Notes: generated from the letters alone by a model not told the origin. DNA of 64,000 bases from Streptomyces ochraceiscleroticus (GCF_000720485.1 NZ_JOAX01000002.1:310001-374000), one strand, 5' to 3'. Numbered from the stretch's first letter, positions 24,519 to 33,780 are shown. Numbers and translations are program-made.

Positions 24519-25847
24519 TCAGTCCACTGTGACCGGCGTACGGTGACCGACCCCACGTGCCGCGATCCGTCCTGTACCGGGCGGAATCAGGCGTCCCCGC
24601 AGCGCCGCGAGCACCAGGAAGGCCAGCGCCGTACCGGCCAGCGGCACGAAGAACCCGGCGCTGGGACCGAAGCGGTCGGTGAGCTGCCCCGCGGTCGTGG
24701 CGGCCGCGGCCTGACCCAGTGCCACCGCGCCGGTCAGCCACGTGAACGCCTCCGTGCGGGCCGAGGCCGGCACCAGGGACTCGACCAGGGTGTAGCCGGT
24801 GATCAGGGCCGGTGCGATGCACAGGCCGACCACCAGGCCGGTCAGGCCCAGCAGCGGTACCGCGGTGAGGGCCCACAGCGGGGTGGTGGCCAGTGCCAGC
24901 AGTCCGTAGGCGACCAGCAGCCGGCGGCGCGGGCCGACCTTCCAGGCGATCGCGCCGCACACGATGCCCGCGGTCATGTTGCCCGCCGCGAAGATCCCGT
25001 ACAGCACGCCGTTGATGCCCGGCTGCCCGATGGACTCCGTGAACGCCGTCAGTGAGACCTGCATGCCGCCGAAGACCGAACCGATACCGAGGAAGACCGC
25101 GATGAGGACCCGCACACCGGGGACCGAGAGGGCCGAGGTACGGGGCGCGTCGCCCTCCTTCGTACGGTGCGCGGCCGGCTGGCTCCGGTGCTGCGCCGCG
25201 AAGAGCAGGCCGCCGGCCAGCGTCAGGACGGCCTCGGCGATCAGGCCGGCCGCCGGGTGGACGCTCGTGCACAGCGCGGTCGCCAGTACCGGGCCCACCA
25301 CGAAGGTGAACTCGTCGGTCACGGACTCGAAGGCGGCGGCGGTCGACATCAGGGGGCTGTCGCTCAGCCGCGCCGCCCACCGTGCGCGCACCATCGGACC
25401 GACCTGCGGTGTCGAGGCTCCCGTGGGGACGGCGACGACCAGCAGCGCCCACAGAGGCGCGTCCAGCAGCGCAAGAGTGAGCAGCGCCGCCACAGAGGCG
25501 GCGTGCACGGCCACACCGGGGAGCAGGACGGCGCGCTGCCCGAAGCGGTCGGCGAGCTTGCCGCTCTGCGGGGCGAACAGCGCCATCGAGATGCCGGTCG
25601 CCGCGGAGACCGCGCCCGCGGTCCCGAAGGAGCCGGTGGTGTGCTGGACGAGCAGGACGATGCCGATGGTGAGCATCGCGAAGGGCTGCCGGGCCAGGAA
25701 GCCGGGCAGGACGAAGGTCCACGCTCCCGGGGTACGCAGGAGCTGTCCGTATCCGGGGCGCTTGCCGGACGGGCCGCCTGCGGGAGCGCTGTCTGGGTGC
25801 TGCGACTCGTCGTGGGCCGTCGAAGCGTTCTGGACCGTGGATGCCAC
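24519..25847 (-). CDS. MFS transporter
   Basis: A 442-residue major facilitator with about 12 helices. The loop 2-3 motif is present as GKLADRFGQRAVLLPG and a second-half copy as GQLTDRFGPSAGF. The tail ends in polar residues. The GTG at 25847 is used because GGAAAGG precedes it and the previous in-frame ATG is far upstream. Substrate unknown; the DHA1-like architecture suggests drug or metabolite export. It is preceded by a roughly 190-nt leader with a 7-codon ORF and stable hairpins, which may regulate it after transcription starts. Confidence 0.85.
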   Translation of the reverse strand: MASTVQNASTAHDESQHPDSAPAGGPSGKRPGYGQLLRTPGAWTFVLPGFLARQPFAMLTIGIVLLVQHTTGSFGTAGAVSAATGISMALFAPQSGKLADRFGQRAVLLPGVAVHAASVAALLTLALLDAPLWALLVVAVPTGASTPQVGPMVRARWAARLSDSPLMSTAAAFESVTDEFTFVVGPVLATALCTSVHPAAGLIAEAVLTLAGGLLFAAQHRSQPAAHRTKEGDAPRTSALSVPGVRVLIAVFLGIGSVFGGMQVSLTAFTESIGQPGINGVLYGIFAAGNMTAGIVCGAIAWKVGPRRRLLVAYGLLALATTPLWALTAVPLLGLTGLVVGLCIAPALITGYTLVESLVPASARTEAFTWLTGAVALGQAAAATTAGQLTDRFGPSAGFFVPLAGTALAFLVLAALRGRLIPPGTGRIAARGVGHRTPVTVD

Positions 25848-26060
25848 GGCCGGGCCTTTCCGCCGCCTGGTGACGCGCCCGTGAGGTGATCACGGAGAGC
25901 GCGCCGAGAGCTGTCCTCTCGCGCTGGACCGAGTGATACCGGGTCCGCACCTGAGAGGTGGCTGCGTGCGCAGGGGACCGCGGCCGCCGAGCGGTCGCGC
26001 CAGCTCTGCATCAGGCAGAGTGGGTGTCGTGCATTGCTTCTTCAATGCTACAGGCGAGAG
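25848..26060 (-). promoter_or_regulatory. Long structured leader with short upstream ORF before the MFS gene
   Basis: Reading on the minus strand, a TAGCAT box (26046-26051) and the dyad GCATTG-CTTCTT-CAATGC (26031-26048) come first. A 7-codon ORF follows, its stop lying in the loop of hairpin CTCTGC-CTGAT-GCAGAG (26004-26020). About 150 nt of GC-rich sequence with further inverted repeats (for example CTCTC/GAGAG pairs around 25900-25950) come before the GTG. The layout resembles uORF- or ligand-controlled leaders of efflux genes; no known riboswitch class fits by eye. Confidence 0.4.
26011..26034 (-). CDS. Putative leader peptide MHDTHSA
   Basis: An ATG-initiated 7-codon frame (Met-His-Asp-Thr-His-Ser-Ala, TGA stop) 164 nt upstream of the MFS start. 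A weak GAAGAAG precedes it. The stop codon falls inside a small hairpin, as in ribosome-stalling leaders. Whether it is translated is unknown. Confidence 0.3.
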   Translation of the reverse strand: MHDTHSA

Positions 26061-26221
26061 GGGGTTGCGACCTGCGATCGACATGGTGAGATCTGTCCCA
26101 CACCTGGGATCGGACGGGGTCTTGCGCGATGCGCCGAGGTTCTGCGCACGCGGCGCACCGAGGTACTGACCGCCGCCTCGCGAAGAGGCGTGCCCGCCCT
26201 CGTCTCCGGCGAGCCGACCCC

Positions 26222-27727
26222 TCAGCTCCGGGGCGCCGACGCCCCGCCCGTGCCCAGCCAGCCCGCCAGCTTGCCGCCCTGGGAGACCGCCTGGAGGCGC
26301 CGCTCGGCCGCGTCCCGCACCGGGTCGGTGGCCACGACCAGAAGCTCGTCGCCGCGCCGCAGGACGGTCGTGGGGGACGGTACGAAGCTCGTGCCGTCCC
26401 GGACGACCAGCGTGACCGCGGCACCGGCCGGCAGCCGCAGCTCGGCGATCTCCACGCCGTGCATCCGGGACTTCGGCCCGATCGCCGTCGACAGGAGGTG
26501 GCCGCGCAGGCGCTCCAGAGGGGCGGACTCGATACCGAGGTCGGCGGCCTCCTCGTTGTCGCCGATCCGCAGCCGCCGGGCGAGCCAGGGCAGCGTCGGG
26601 CCCTGCACGAGCGTGTAGACGACCACGAGGACGAACACGATGTTGAAGACGCGCTCGCTCTCCGGGACCTCGCCCACCATGGGGATCGTCGCCAGCACGA
26701 TGGGCACGGCGCCGCGCAGCCCCGCCCAGGAGAGCAGCGTCTGCTCGCGCCACGGCATACGGAACGGCCGCAGGGTGAGCAGGACGGACAGGGGGCGGGC
26801 GATCAGCGTGAGTATCAGGCCGATGATGATCGCGGGCAGGATGTCGTCGCCCAGGTTGTGCGGCGTGACGAGCAGGCCGAGCAGGATGAACATGCCGATC
26901 TGGCCGAGCCAGCCCAGGCCCTCGGCGAAGCCGCGAGTGGCCGCGGAGTGCGGCAGCTTGGAGTTCCCGAGGACCATCGACGCCAGATAGACCGCGAGGA
27001 AGCCGGAGCCGTGCGCGAGAGCGCCCGCGGCGTACGCGGAGACCGCGATGGCCATGACGGCGATCGGGTACAGGCCGGAGGCCGGCAGGGCCACGTGCCG
27101 CATGCCGTACGCGCCGAGCCAGCCGATCGCCACGCCGATCGCGGCGCCGATGGCCAGCTCCAGGGCGATCTCGCCGATCAGGACGTACCAGTGGTCGACC
27201 GGGCCCGCCGTGGAGAACGCGACGACCAGGATGACCACGGGGGCGTCGTTGAAGCCCGATTCGGCCTCCAGGACGCCCGTGAGGCGGGCCGGCAGCGGGA
27301 CGCTGCGCAGCACCGAGAAGACCGCCGCGGCGTCGGTGGAGGAGACCACCGCGCCGATGAGGAGCGCCTGCCGCCATTCCAGCCCGACCAGGTAGTGCGC
27401 GCCGGCCGCGGTGACCCCCACGCTCACCGCGACGCCGAGGGTGGAGAGCAACGCGGCCTGGGGGAGCGCCGGTCTGATCTCTTTCCACTTCGTACCGAGG
27501 CCGCCTTCGGCGAGGATCACCACGAGCGCGGTATAGCCGAGGATCTGGGTCAGTTCGGCGTTGTCGAAGACGACGCCGATGCCGTCGGACCCGATGGCGA
27601 CGCCGATCCCCAGGTAAACGAGCAGGCTGGGGAGCCCGCTGCGCGAGGAGATCCGTACGGCCGCCACGGCGATGAGCAGTACGAAAGAGCAGACCAGCAG
27701 GAGTTCGTTGAGGCGGTCGACAGTCAG
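26222..27727 (-). CDS. Potassium/proton antiporter (CPA, NhaP2-like) with TrkA-C domain
   Basis: A protein of about 501 residues with 12-13 helices of the Na+/H+ exchanger fold; AVVSSTDAAAVFSVL and LEAESGFNDAPVVI are the ion-binding regions with conserved Asp residues. The C-terminal 90 residues (LPAGAAVTLVVRDGTSFVPSPTTVLRRGDELLVVA) form a TrkA-C/RCK-C regulatory domain. Translation probably begins at CTG 27727: it restores the first helix (LNELLLVCSFVLLIAVAAV) and has GGAAGG upstream. The nearest standard start, GTG 27667, would delete that helix. Its role is cytoplasmic pH and K+ homeostasis. Confidence 0.85.
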   Translation of the reverse strand: MTVDRLNELLLVCSFVLLIAVAAVRISSRSGLPSLLVYLGIGVAIGSDGIGVVFDNAELTQILGYTALVVILAEGGLGTKWKEIRPALPQAALLSTLGVAVSVGVTAAGAHYLVGLEWRQALLIGAVVSSTDAAAVFSVLRSVPLPARLTGVLEAESGFNDAPVVILVVAFSTAGPVDHWYVLIGEIALELAIGAAIGVAIGWLGAYGMRHVALPASGLYPIAVMAIAVSAYAAGALAHGSGFLAVYLASMVLGNSKLPHSAATRGFAEGLGWLGQIGMFILLGLLVTPHNLGDDILPAIIIGLILTLIARPLSVLLTLRPFRMPWREQTLLSWAGLRGAVPIVLATIPMVGEVPESERVFNIVFVLVVVYTLVQGPTLPWLARRLRIGDNEEAADLGIESAPLERLRGHLLSTAIGPKSRMHGVEIAELRLPAGAAVTLVVRDGTSFVPSPTTVLRRGDELLVVATDPVRDAAERRLQAVSQGGKLAGWLGTGGASAPRS

Positions 27728-27920
27728 GGGCCGGGTCCTTCCACGTGGCTTTCCGGGTGAACGCTCCCCGGATTTTTACTTACTGTATCTAGTTACTGAC
27801 CCTAACAATTTACCATTACTTGAATGTCGGACGCGTTGGTGGTGACTCCGCGTAGGGGTCGCCGAACCGGTGCGCCTATGGTTGCTCCAGCACTCCCACC
27901 CTGCCCCTCGAAGGACAGAG

Positions 27921-30635
27921 ATGCCCGCCAACAAGTCCGGCCCCGCTCCGAAGAAAAAGGGGCGGCGCGCCCGCCTCGTCGTCATCTTGGTCGTGCTTCT
28001 GCTCGTGGCGGGCGTCGGCTACGGGACGTTCTGGGGCGTCAGCACCGTCCGTGCCTCTTACCCGGAGACCACCGGGTCGTTGAAGATGCCCGGACTGTCC
28101 AGCCCCGTGGACGTCATGCGGGACGGCAACGGCATCCCGCAGATCTACGCCGACACCGATGAGGACCTCTTCCGCGCCCAGGGCTACGTCCAGGCGCAGG
28201 ACCGCTTCTGGGAGATGGACGTCCGCCGCCACATGACGGCCGGACGGCTCTCGGAGATGTTCGGCAAGAGCCAGGTGAAGACCGACTCCTTCCTGCGCAC
28301 CCTCGGGTGGCACGAGACCGCGCAGAAGGAGTACGACACCAAGCTGTCGGCGAGCACGAAGAAGTACCTCGACGCCTACTCGGCCGGCGTCAACGCCTAC
28401 CTCGGGGACCACGAAGGCTCGGCGCTGTCCCTGGAGTACGCGGCGCTCGGCCTGCAGAACGACTACAAGCCGGGCAAGTGGACGCCGGCCGACTCCGTGG
28501 CCTGGCTCAAGGCCATGGCCTGGGACCTGCGCGGCAACATGCAGGACGAGATCGACCGGTCCCTGATGACCAGCCGCTTCACCCAGAAGCAGATCGCCGA
28601 GCTCTACCCGTCCTACCCGTACGACCGCAACAAGCCGGTCGTGCAGGGCGGCGCCGTCGACCCCGGTACCAAAGAGTTCGACCCCAAGGCCACCGCGAGC
28701 GGCACGCAGTCCGGGAGCGCGGCCGGCGCGGCGCAGTCCCTTCAGAGCCAGCTCTCGTCGCTCTCGAACACCCTCGACGAAGTGCCCGCGCTGCTCGGCC
28801 CGAACGGCAACGGCATCGGCTCCAACTCCTGGGTCGTCTCCGGCAAGCACACCACCACCGGTAAGCCGCTGCTGGCCAACGACCCGCACCTGGCGCCGCA
28901 GATGCCCTCGCTCTGGTACCAGATGGGCCTGCACTGCCGTACGAAGAGCCCGCAGTGCAACTACGACGTCTCCGGCTTCACCTTCTCCGGGATGCCGGGC
29001 GTGGTGATCGGCCACAACCAGGACATCTCCTGGGGCATGACCAACCTCGGGGCCGACGTCTCCGACCTGTACCTGGAGAAGGTCGGCGAGAACGGCTACC
29101 TGTACGACGGCCGTGAGGTGCCCTTCACGACCCGCAGGGAGACCATCAAGGTCGCCGGCGGCTCCAGCCGCACCATCACCGTACGGTCCACCAACAACGG
29201 GCCCGTGGTCTCCGACCGCGACGACGAGCTGGCCAAGGTCGGCAAGAACGCGCCCGTGGGGAACTCCGCGCCCGACCGCGGTGACGGCTACGCCCTCTCC
29301 CTGAAGTGGACCGCGCTCTCCCCCGGCCGCTCCATGGATGCCGTATTCGAGCTGAACCGGGCCGCGGACTGGGACAGCTTCCGCAAGGCCGCGCAGCACT
29401 TCGAGGTGCCGTCGCAGAACCTCATCTACGCCGACCGCAAGGGCAACATCGGCTACCAGGCGCCCGGCCGCATCCCCGTACGCGGCAAGGGCGACGGCTC
29501 GCTGCCCGCGCCGGGCTGGGACCCGGAGTACCGGTGGACCGGCTACATCCCGCAGTCCGCGCTGCCCTGGGAGCTCAACCCCAAGAGCGGCTACATCGTC
29601 ACCGCCAACCAGGCCGTGATCGACCAGGACAAGTACCCGTACCTGATCACCCGGGACTGGGGCTACGGAGCGCGCAGCCAGCGGATCAACGACCTGATCC
29701 AGTCCAAGATCAAGGACGGCGGCAAGATCTCCACGCACGACATGCAGACCATGCAGCTCGACAACAGCAGCGAGATCGCCGAACTGCTCACGCCGTACCT
29801 GCTGAAGCTCGACATCAAGGACCCGTACGTCCGCGAGGCCCAGCAGCTCCTGGAGGGCTGGAACTACACCCAGGAGTCCGACTCGGCGGCCGCCGCCTAC
29901 TTCAACGCGGTCTGGCGCAACACCCTGAAGCTGGCCTTCGGCGACAAGATGCCCAAGGAGCTGCGCGTCGACGGCCAGTGCCTGACGGTCCACCCGGCCG
30001 ACGAGACCGGGCCGGCCGACGACCTGCAGAAGTGGGTGCGCGAATGCGGTGAGCGGGCCAAGGACAACGGGCAGCCCGACGGCGGCGACCGCTGGTACGA
30101 GGTCGTGCGGAAGATCCTCGACGACCCCGGCAACGACTGGTGGAAGACCGAGGACAAGCCGGGCCGCCCCGGTGACAAGAACCGCGACCAGCTCCTCGCG
30201 CACGCCATGCAGGACGCGCGCTACGAGCTGACCGCCAAGCTCGGCAAGAACATCAACACCTGGAGCTGGGGCCGCCTGCACCAGCTCACGCTGAAGAACC
30301 AGACGCTCGGCACGGACGGACCCGGCATGCTGCAGGGCCTGTTCAACCGCGGCCCGTGGAACCTCGGCGGCGGCGAGGCGGCCGTGGACGCCACCGGCTG
30401 GAACGCGGCCGGCGGCTACCAGGTCGTCTGGGTGCCCTCGATGCGGATGGTCGTCAACCTCGCGGACCTCGACAAGTCGCGCTGGATCAACCTCACCGGC
30501 GCCTCGGGGCACGCGTACAACGCGCACTACGACGACCAGACCGGCAAGTGGGTCAAGGGCGAACTGCTGCCGTGGGCCTTCTCGGAGAAGGCCGTCAAGG
30601 CCGCGACGAAGGACACGCTGACGCTGTCGCCGTGA
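27921..30635 (+). CDS. Penicillin acylase-family Ntn hydrolase, membrane-anchored or secreted
   Basis: A 904-residue precursor. A Lys/Arg-rich start and one hydrophobic helix (ARLVVILVVLLLVAGVGYGTFWG) act as signal or anchor. The alpha-chain region contains VMRDGNGIPQIYADTDEDLFRAQGYVQAQDRFWEMD. The beta-chain nucleophile is Ser301 in GIGSNSWVVSG, followed by LANDPHLAPQMPSLWYQ, as in the penicillin G acylase/acyl-homoserine lactone acylase family. Autocleavage before Ser301 would activate it. Possible substrates are beta-lactams, AHLs or lipopeptides. AAGGACAGAG precedes the ATG. The 193-bp AT-rich divergent region upstream (27728-27920) holds repeated TTACTG motifs. Confidence 0.92.
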   Translation: MPANKSGPAPKKKGRRARLVVILVVLLLVAGVGYGTFWGVSTVRASYPETTGSLKMPGLSSPVDVMRDGNGIPQIYADTDEDLFRAQGYVQAQDRFWEMDVRRHMTAGRLSEMFGKSQVKTDSFLRTLGWHETAQKEYDTKLSASTKKYLDAYSAGVNAYLGDHEGSALSLEYAALGLQNDYKPGKWTPADSVAWLKAMAWDLRGNMQDEIDRSLMTSRFTQKQIAELYPSYPYDRNKPVVQGGAVDPGTKEFDPKATASGTQSGSAAGAAQSLQSQLSSLSNTLDEVPALLGPNGNGIGSNSWVVSGKHTTTGKPLLANDPHLAPQMPSLWYQMGLHCRTKSPQCNYDVSGFTFSGMPGVVIGHNQDISWGMTNLGADVSDLYLEKVGENGYLYDGREVPFTTRRETIKVAGGSSRTITVRSTNNGPVVSDRDDELAKVGKNAPVGNSAPDRGDGYALSLKWTALSPGRSMDAVFELNRAADWDSFRKAAQHFEVPSQNLIYADRKGNIGYQAPGRIPVRGKGDGSLPAPGWDPEYRWTGYIPQSALPWELNPKSGYIVTANQAVIDQDKYPYLITRDWGYGARSQRINDLIQSKIKDGGKISTHDMQTMQLDNSSEIAELLTPYLLKLDIKDPYVREAQQLLEGWNYTQESDSAAAAYFNAVWRNTLKLAFGDKMPKELRVDGQCLTVHPADETGPADDLQKWVRECGERAKDNGQPDGGDRWYEVVRKILDDPGNDWWKTEDKPGRPGDKNRDQLLAHAMQDARYELTAKLGKNINTWSWGRLHQLTLKNQTLGTDGPGMLQGLFNRGPWNLGGGEAAVDATGWNAAGGYQVVWVPSMRMVVNLADLDKSRWINLTGASGHAYNAHYDDQTGKWVKGELLPWAFSEKAVKAATKDTLTLSP

Positions 30636-30671
30636 CGCTGTCGCCGTGACGCGGTAGCCGGTGCGCAACGG

Positions 30672-30707
30672 TCGCCGGGCGGTCCCTCGAGGGGGACCGC
30701 CCGGCGA
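30672..30707. terminator. Bidirectional terminator
   Basis: Perfect 15-bp arms 30672-30686 (TCGCCGGGCGGTCCC) and 30693-30707, loop TCGAGG, between the convergent acylase and FTHF cyclo-ligase genes. Confidence 0.85.
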
Positions 30708-30715
30708 TCGGCGTT

Positions 30716-31324
30716 TCAGGCGTCTGCCGGGCGCTCCGTGAACCGGTGCACGCCCGACGGCGTCACCGCCGCCTGCACCGGCCGGTCGTGCGGATCGGCC
30801 GGTACCTCCTCCAGGATCTCGCCGTCGTACAGCAGCACCACCAGCGCGGGCGTGGCACCGGCGCGTTCCAGCCGCGCCAGCACCCGGTCGTAACTGCCGC
30901 CCCCGCGACCGAGCCGCAGGCCCCGCCGGTCCACCGCCAGTCCCGGCAGGAACACCGCTCCCGCGTCCGTGACGGCCTCGGGGCCGAGCCGGGGCCCCGC
31001 GGGCTCCAGCAGCCCCCGTCCGGCCTTCACGAGCCGCTCAGGGCCCTCGTACGCGGCCCAGTCCAGGTCGTTGTCCGGCAGCAGGACCGGCAGCAGTACG
31101 CGCACGCCCGCCTCCCGCAGCCGGTCCAGCAGCGCGCGGGTGGACGGCTCGCGGCCGATCGACACGTAGGCGGCGACCGTCCGGGCCTCCGCCAACTCCC
31201 TGAGCTGCAGCGCTCGCTCGGACAGAACCGATCCGGCCGCCGATACGTCACTCAGGGGCAACGAGTTCCTCATCTCGATGAGGTCTCGCCGCAACCCGCG
31301 TTTCCTAGCGTCGTTCGTGGTCAC
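30716..31324 (-). CDS. 5-formyltetrahydrofolate cyclo-ligase
   Basis: A 202-residue enzyme converting 5-formyl-THF to 5,10-methenyl-THF with ATP. The N-terminal KRGLRRDLIEMRNSLP and the C-terminal phosphate-binding loop RGLRLGRGGGSYDRVLARL are family hallmarks; VAAYVSIGREPSTRALLDRLREAGVRVLLPV completes the core. GTG 31324 with AAGGG at 6 nt is preferred over ATG 31348, which lacks a ribosome-binding site. It is divergent from galU with only 80 bp between start codons. Confidence 0.9.
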   Translation of the reverse strand: MTTNDARKRGLRRDLIEMRNSLPLSDVSAAGSVLSERALQLRELAEARTVAAYVSIGREPSTRALLDRLREAGVRVLLPVLLPDNDLDWAAYEGPERLVKAGRGLLEPAGPRLGPEAVTDAGAVFLPGLAVDRRGLRLGRGGGSYDRVLARLERAGATPALVVLLYDGEILEEVPADPHDRPVQAAVTPSGVHRFTERPADA

Positions 31325-31391
31325 TGTGTGCCCTTGCTCCACTCTCATGCGCTTTTCACCGGACCATCATGAACTGCCACAAAGCTCCGGT

Positions 31392-31397
31392 TATCGT
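31392..31397 (+). promoter_or_regulatory. Putative -10 box of leaderless galU mRNA
   Basis: TATCGT lies exactly 7 nt before the galU ATG, and no Shine-Dalgarno is present between them. Transcription would then start at the initiation codon. Confidence 0.5.
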
Positions 31398-31404
31398 GTG
31401 GCGC

Positions 31405-32307
31405 ATGACTGAATCACGTACTCGGATCCGTAAGGCTGTCATCCCGGCGGCCGGTCTCGGCACCCGCTTCCTGCCCGCCACCAAGGCGACCCCGAAGGAA
31501 ATGCTGCCGGTCGTCGACAAGCCGGCCATCCAGTACGTGGTGGAGGAAGCCGTCACCGCCGGGCTCTCCGACGTCCTGATGGTCACCGGCCGCAACAAGC
31601 GCCCCCTGGAAGACCATTTCGACCGCAACTACGAGCTCGAAGAGGCGCTGAGCCGCAAGGGCGACCAGTCCCGGCTCGCCCGGGTGCAGGAGTCCAGCGA
31701 CCTCGCGACCATGCACTACGTACGGCAGGGCGACCCGCGCGGTCTGGGCCACGCGGTCCTGTGCGCCGAGCCCCACGTGGGCGACCAGCCCTTCGCCGTC
31801 CTCCTGGGCGACGACCTGATCGACCCCCGGGACCCGCTGCTGCAGCGCATGGTGCAGGTCCAGGAGGAGTACGGCGGTTCCGTCATCGCCCTCATGGAGG
31901 TCGACCCCGCCCAGATCGGCCTCTACGGATGCGCGGCGGCGGCCCCCACCGGCGACGACGACGTGGTGACCGTCTCCGACCTGGTCGAGAAGCCCGACCC
32001 GGCCGACGCACCCAGCAACCTGGCCATCATCGGCCGCTACGTGCTCGATCCGGCCGTCTTCGAGGTGCTGCGCAAGACCGAGCCGGGGCGTGGCAACGAG
32101 ATCCAGCTCACCGACGCCCTTCAGGCGCTGGCCTCCGACCCCTCGCTGGGCGGCCCCGTGCACGGTGTCGTCTTCAAGGGGCGCCGCTATGACACCGGGG
32201 ACCGTGGCGACTACCTGCGTGCCATTGTCAGACTGGCATGCGAACGTGAGGACCTGGGCCCCGACTTCAGGACCTGGCTGCGCAGTTACGTCACCGAGGA
32301 GATGTAG
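31405..32307 (+). CDS. galU: UTP-glucose-1-phosphate uridylyltransferase
   Basis: A 300-residue nucleotidyltransferase. The pyrophosphorylase motif AVIPAAGLGTRFLPATKATPKEMLPVVDKPAIQYVVEEA and VLLGDDLID are complete. It makes UDP-glucose from UTP and glucose 1-phosphate for cell-envelope glycans and trehalose. ATG 31405 starts just before the conserved core; 31369 is possible but adds an atypical dodecapeptide. It is the first gene of a co-directional run continuing with glp, moaC, mogA, a GNAT and glpR; the glp start is only 5 nt past its stop. Confidence 0.93.
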   Translation: MTESRTRIRKAVIPAAGLGTRFLPATKATPKEMLPVVDKPAIQYVVEEAVTAGLSDVLMVTGRNKRPLEDHFDRNYELEEALSRKGDQSRLARVQESSDLATMHYVRQGDPRGLGHAVLCAEPHVGDQPFAVLLGDDLIDPRDPLLQRMVQVQEEYGGSVIALMEVDPAQIGLYGCAAAAPTGDDDVVTVSDLVEKPDPADAPSNLAIIGRYVLDPAVFEVLRKTEPGRGNEIQLTDALQALASDPSLGGPVHGVVFKGRRYDTGDRGDYLRAIVRLACEREDLGPDFRTWLRSYVTEEM

Positions 32308-32311
32308 GGAT

Positions 32312-33628
32312 TTGAGCGCCACCACCGACCGGACCAGCCGACCCGACCGCGTCTGGTCGGTGGCCGATCACATCGAGGACGTCCTGTCCAAGATCCGTCC
32401 GCTGGAGCCGATCGAGCTGCAGTTGCTGGACGCCCAGGGCTGCGTCCTGGTCGAGGACGTCACGGTGCCGGTCGCGCTGCCCCCCTTCGACAACAGCTCC
32501 ATGGACGGCTATGCCGTCCGCGTCGCCGACGTGGCGGGGGCCACCGAGGCGTACCCCGCCACCCTCACGGTGATCGGCGATGTCGCGGCCGGCAGCGGCG
32601 ACCTGCCCCCTGTCGGGCCCGGCGAGGCCGCCCGCATCATGACGGGCGCCCCGCTGCCCCCGGGTGCCGAGGCCGTCGTCCCCGTGGAGTGGACCGACGG
32701 CGGCACCGGAGGCGGCCCCGCCACCACGATGCGCGCGCGCAGCACCGACCCGGCCGGCGCGAGCGGCGAGGTCCGGGTGCACCGCCCCGTGGAGGCCGGC
32801 GCCCACGTGCGCACCCGGGGCAGCGACGTCTCCGCGGGCGAGCCGGCCCTCGACGCCGGCACGGTCCTCGGGCCGCCGCAGATCGCCCTGCTCGCCGCCA
32901 TCGGACGCGCGACCGTCAAGGTACGGCCGCGCCCCCGGGTCGTGGTCATGGGTACCGGCAGCGAGCTGGTCCAGCCGGGGGAGCCGCTGGGTCCCGGCCA
33001 GATTCACGATTCGAACAGCTTCGCGCTGACCGCCGCCGCCCGGGATGCCGGCGCGCTCGCCTACCGGGTCGGCGCGGTCGCCGACGACGCCGACACGCTG
33101 CGCGCCGCCATCGAGGACCAGCTCATCCGCGCCGACATCGTCGTCACCAGCGGCGGCGTCAGCGTCGGCGCGTACGACGTGGTCAAGGAGACGCTGGCCG
33201 ACTTCTCCGGCGAGGAGGGCAGCGTGGAGTTCCGGCGCCTCGCCATGCAGCCGGGCAAGCCGCAGGGCTTTGGACTCATCGGCCCGGACCGCACCCCGCT
33301 GCTGGCGCTGCCCGGCAATCCGGTGAGCTCGTACGTGTCCTTCGAGCTGTTCGTCCGCCCTGCCATCCGCGCCCTGATGGGCCTGCAGGACGTGCACCGG
33401 TACACGGAGCGGGCCCGCTGCACCCAGGACATCGCCTCCTCGCCCCGGGGCAAGCGGCAGTTCCTGCGCGGCCGCCACGACCCGGTGTCCGGCACGGTCA
33501 CCCCGGTGGGCGGCGCGGGCTCGCACCTGGTCAAGGCGCTCGCGCACGCCAACTGCCTGATCGCGGTGCCCGAGGACGTCACGGAGGTCGCCGCGGGGGA
33601 CGAGGTGGACGTGGTCCTGCTCGGATAG
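32312..33628 (+). CDS. glp: MoeA/gephyrin-like molybdotransferase Glp
   Basis: A 438-residue MoeA-family protein. Domains in order: VWSVADHIEDVLSKIRPLEPIELQLLDAQG, the conserved FDNSSMDGYAVRV, the MPT-binding domain VVVMGTGSELVQPGEPLGPGQIHDSN and TSGGVSVGAYDVVKE, and a C-terminal beta barrel after LPGNPVSSYVSFELF. MoeA inserts molybdenum into adenylated molybdopterin. In Corynebacterium the paralogue Glp also binds FtsZ and the membrane receptor GlpR. Here the GlpR/SepX homologue lies 2 kb downstream, so this copy may be the division-linked Glp. Start TTG 32312, 5 nt after galU. Confidence 0.9.
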   Translation: MSATTDRTSRPDRVWSVADHIEDVLSKIRPLEPIELQLLDAQGCVLVEDVTVPVALPPFDNSSMDGYAVRVADVAGATEAYPATLTVIGDVAAGSGDLPPVGPGEAARIMTGAPLPPGAEAVVPVEWTDGGTGGGPATTMRARSTDPAGASGEVRVHRPVEAGAHVRTRGSDVSAGEPALDAGTVLGPPQIALLAAIGRATVKVRPRPRVVVMGTGSELVQPGEPLGPGQIHDSNSFALTAAARDAGALAYRVGAVADDADTLRAAIEDQLIRADIVVTSGGVSVGAYDVVKETLADFSGEEGSVEFRRLAMQPGKPQGFGLIGPDRTPLLALPGNPVSSYVSFELFVRPAIRALMGLQDVHRYTERARCTQDIASSPRGKRQFLRGRHDPVSGTVTPVGGAGSHLVKALAHANCLIAVPEDVTEVAAGDEVDVVLLG

Positions 33629-33780
33629 CCGCTCCTCCGGTGGGGCGGCCGGCCCGGGTGGCGCGCTGCCGCCCCCGGGTGGCCCGCTTCTCCCGTAGCG
33701 CCCGGCTGCCCGGGTGACGGTCCTCCGCTGCGGGTACGGTGTCGTCGCACAGGCGCGGCACGGTCCGGACCAGGAGAACG

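Noticed and set aside
25848..26060. Glycine riboswitch or T-box in the MFS leader
   Set aside because: CUCUCAGG and GGACAG-like pieces occur, but the remaining conserved aptamer parts are missing, and there is no UGGNACC T-box element at the right place.
27876..30668. A 930-codon open frame antisense to the penicillin acylase gene
   Set aside because: Same artefact: no motifs, no ribosome-binding site, and the plus-strand acylase is complete.
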